A DNA stretch of 8,059 nt from Pontiella sp. Its GTDB lineage: Bacteria; Verrucomicrobiota; Kiritimatiellia; Kiritimatiellales; Pontiellaceae. The stretch lies in contig JAOZKS010000107.1 in assembly GCA_029935255.1 (NCBI GenBank), positions 1-8,059 on the forward strand, in the 5' to 3' direction. The stretch's first letter is position 1. The number at the start of each line of letters is the position of its first letter. A program made the position numbers and the translations under genes. The notes under the pieces were generated by a model. That model saw only the letters and a list, made by a program, of their open reading frames with translations. It had not been told where the DNA came from and made no database searches. This document shows, piece after piece, positions 7,381-8,059 of the stretch.

Positions 7381-7393
7381 TTTTGCATTATAT

Positions 7394-8059
7394 TTATTCA
7401 ATGATCAAACGGATGAACGACGCGTCCGCATCCGTTGGAATCAGGTTGGTCACGGAATTAAATTCCGCATTTATAACTCCAACACCCACTTCGGCCTGAT
7501 AGCCGTCATTGGTCCAGATTCCAAAGGTCAGACTATCATTGAGCTCCAGATAGTAGCTCAATTGGACATTCGCGTCATCATAGTCAGTGCGGCGACGATA
7601 GACGCTCTCAATCCAGTTGGAACCCCCACCCGATTTCATGGTGTAGACCGGGTAAACAGCCGAATCGACATCACTGGTCGGATTTCCGCCCAAACCGAAT
7701 TCCTCGATATTCAACAGTGCATCCCCGTCCGGGTTGGCCGTCTCGTTGGTATCGGAACCGGAAAGATCCCATTCCGTTGCCCAATCGCTATAAGGCGTTG
7801 GATTGGCACCACCCGTTGCCGTTACCGTGAGGTAGCCATCATCGGAACGCACCGTCGGATCAAGCGTCGCACCGTTAATCGCACGAATCCACGTGCCGTG
7901 AATTTCATCGACCTGCGCCGCTGTAGCGAGCGGTCCGCCCGCCTTAAACGTATAGGACGATCCACCTTGCATAGCGATGTAGGTGTTCGTGCCCCCCCAT
8001 CGGTTGGCGTTAGCCGAGAGCACCCCCGAGGTTAAGGTGGCACCCGACTCAAGCGTCAA
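7394..8059 (-). CDS. C-terminal part of a large secreted or surface protein (5' end missing)
   Basis: The frame enters at the right edge (first codon TTG, not a true start) and ends at TAA 7394-7396, giving 221 residues of a longer protein. The first part is Gly/Thr/Ala/Ser-rich and beta-strand-like (SGATLTSG, IAMQGGSSYTFKAGG), as in repetitive passenger or adhesin-like regions. Around residues 90-130, DWATEWDLSG and ANPDGDALLNIEEFGLGGNP form an Asp/Asn-rich segment like the calcium-binding loops of thrombospondin type 3 or dockerin-like repeats. The last ~85 residues are a beta-rich module with many aromatic residues (YRRRTDYDD, LSYYLELNDSL, FGIWTNDGY) ending SFIRLIIE. I know this C-terminal pattern from large extracellular proteins of Verrucomicrobiota and Kiritimatiellota, including glycan-related ones; its function is not established to my knowledge. 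A terminator follows, so it is probably the last gene of its own transcript. Confidence 0.85.
   Translation of the reverse strand: MTLESGATLTSGVLSANANRWGGTNTYIAMQGGSSYTFKAGGPLATAAQVDEIHGTWIRAINGATLDPTVRSDDGYLTVTATGGANPTPYSDWATEWDLSGSDTNETANPDGDALLNIEEFGLGGNPTSDVDSAVYPVYTMKSGGGSNWIESVYRRRTDYDDANVQLSYYLELNDSLTFGIWTNDGYQAEVGVGVINAEFNSVTNLIPTDADASFIRLIIE

Larger units (their letters stand above)
7036..7393. other. 358-base intergenic region upstream of the fucosidase
   Basis: Reading in the direction of transcription, this region holds the terminator of the upstream surface-protein gene (7352-7380), a 27-codon small ORF with an ideal ribosome site (7163-7246), a long inverted repeat (7158-7214), an AT-rich stretch (about 7100-7125), and then the fucosidase ribosome site (7046-7050). 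A promoter for the fucosidase-sulfatase cluster must lie here if the terminator works, but I see no clear -35/-10 pair. In another minus-strand frame, about 7184 down to the TAA at 7120 encodes a charged, helix-like tail (LLLDEEQAIKRLKQDMSK), which could be a gene remnant or chance. Confidence 0.5.

Noticed and set aside
7148..8035. A 295-codon plus-strand open frame
   Set aside because: It lies mostly antisense to the surface-protein gene, its N-terminal part crosses the terminator and palindrome, and its composition (many Arg, Ile, Thr and Pro without domain motifs) is that of a shadow frame.

Overview
This window looks like a polysaccharide-degradation locus from a sulfatase-rich bacterium of the Planctomycetota-Verrucomicrobiota-Chlamydiota group. 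A marine Kiritimatiellales/Verrucomicrobiota member (Pontiella-like) is my best guess. The guess rests on three things: clustered exported Cys-type sulfatases, a family GH29 alpha-L-fucosidase with a signal peptide, and a surface protein ending in a 'DpDGDxLxNxEEfxLGGNPT ... FIRL' module that I associate with that group. It is an inference from protein style; no rRNA or marker gene is present.

All convincing genes lie on the minus strand, so transcription runs from right to left. At the right edge is the C-terminal 221 residues of a large secreted or surface protein (7394-8059), followed by a good intrinsic-terminator candidate (7352-7380). A 358-base non-coding stretch (7036-7393) separates it from the next gene. 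That stretch holds a near-perfect 24-bp inverted repeat and a 27-codon small ORF with an ideal Shine-Dalgarno sequence. Next come a GH29 alpha-L-fucosidase broken by a frameshift (5094-7035), sulfatase C (3364-4983), a 404-base gap, sulfatase B (1364-2959), and sulfatase A (1-1258), which runs off the left edge with no stop codon.

The genes make sense together. Three exported formylglycine sulfatases would remove sulfate esters, and an exported exo-alpha-L-fucosidase would release fucose, from a sulfated fucose-containing glycan such as algal fucoidan. The exact substrate cannot be read from the sequence. Sulfatases B and C are close paralogs (121 of 167 residues identical over residues 34-200, counted by hand) and differ mainly in their C-terminal thirds. 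Sulfatase A belongs to a different branch. No transporter, regulator, fucose-catabolic gene or sulfatase-maturating enzyme lies in the window.

The points most worth a second look are the fucosidase frameshift, which restoring two bases repairs exactly to the family consensus, and the palindrome with its small ORF upstream of the fucosidase. I found no CRISPR array, tRNA, rRNA, intact mobile element or clearly undescribed system.
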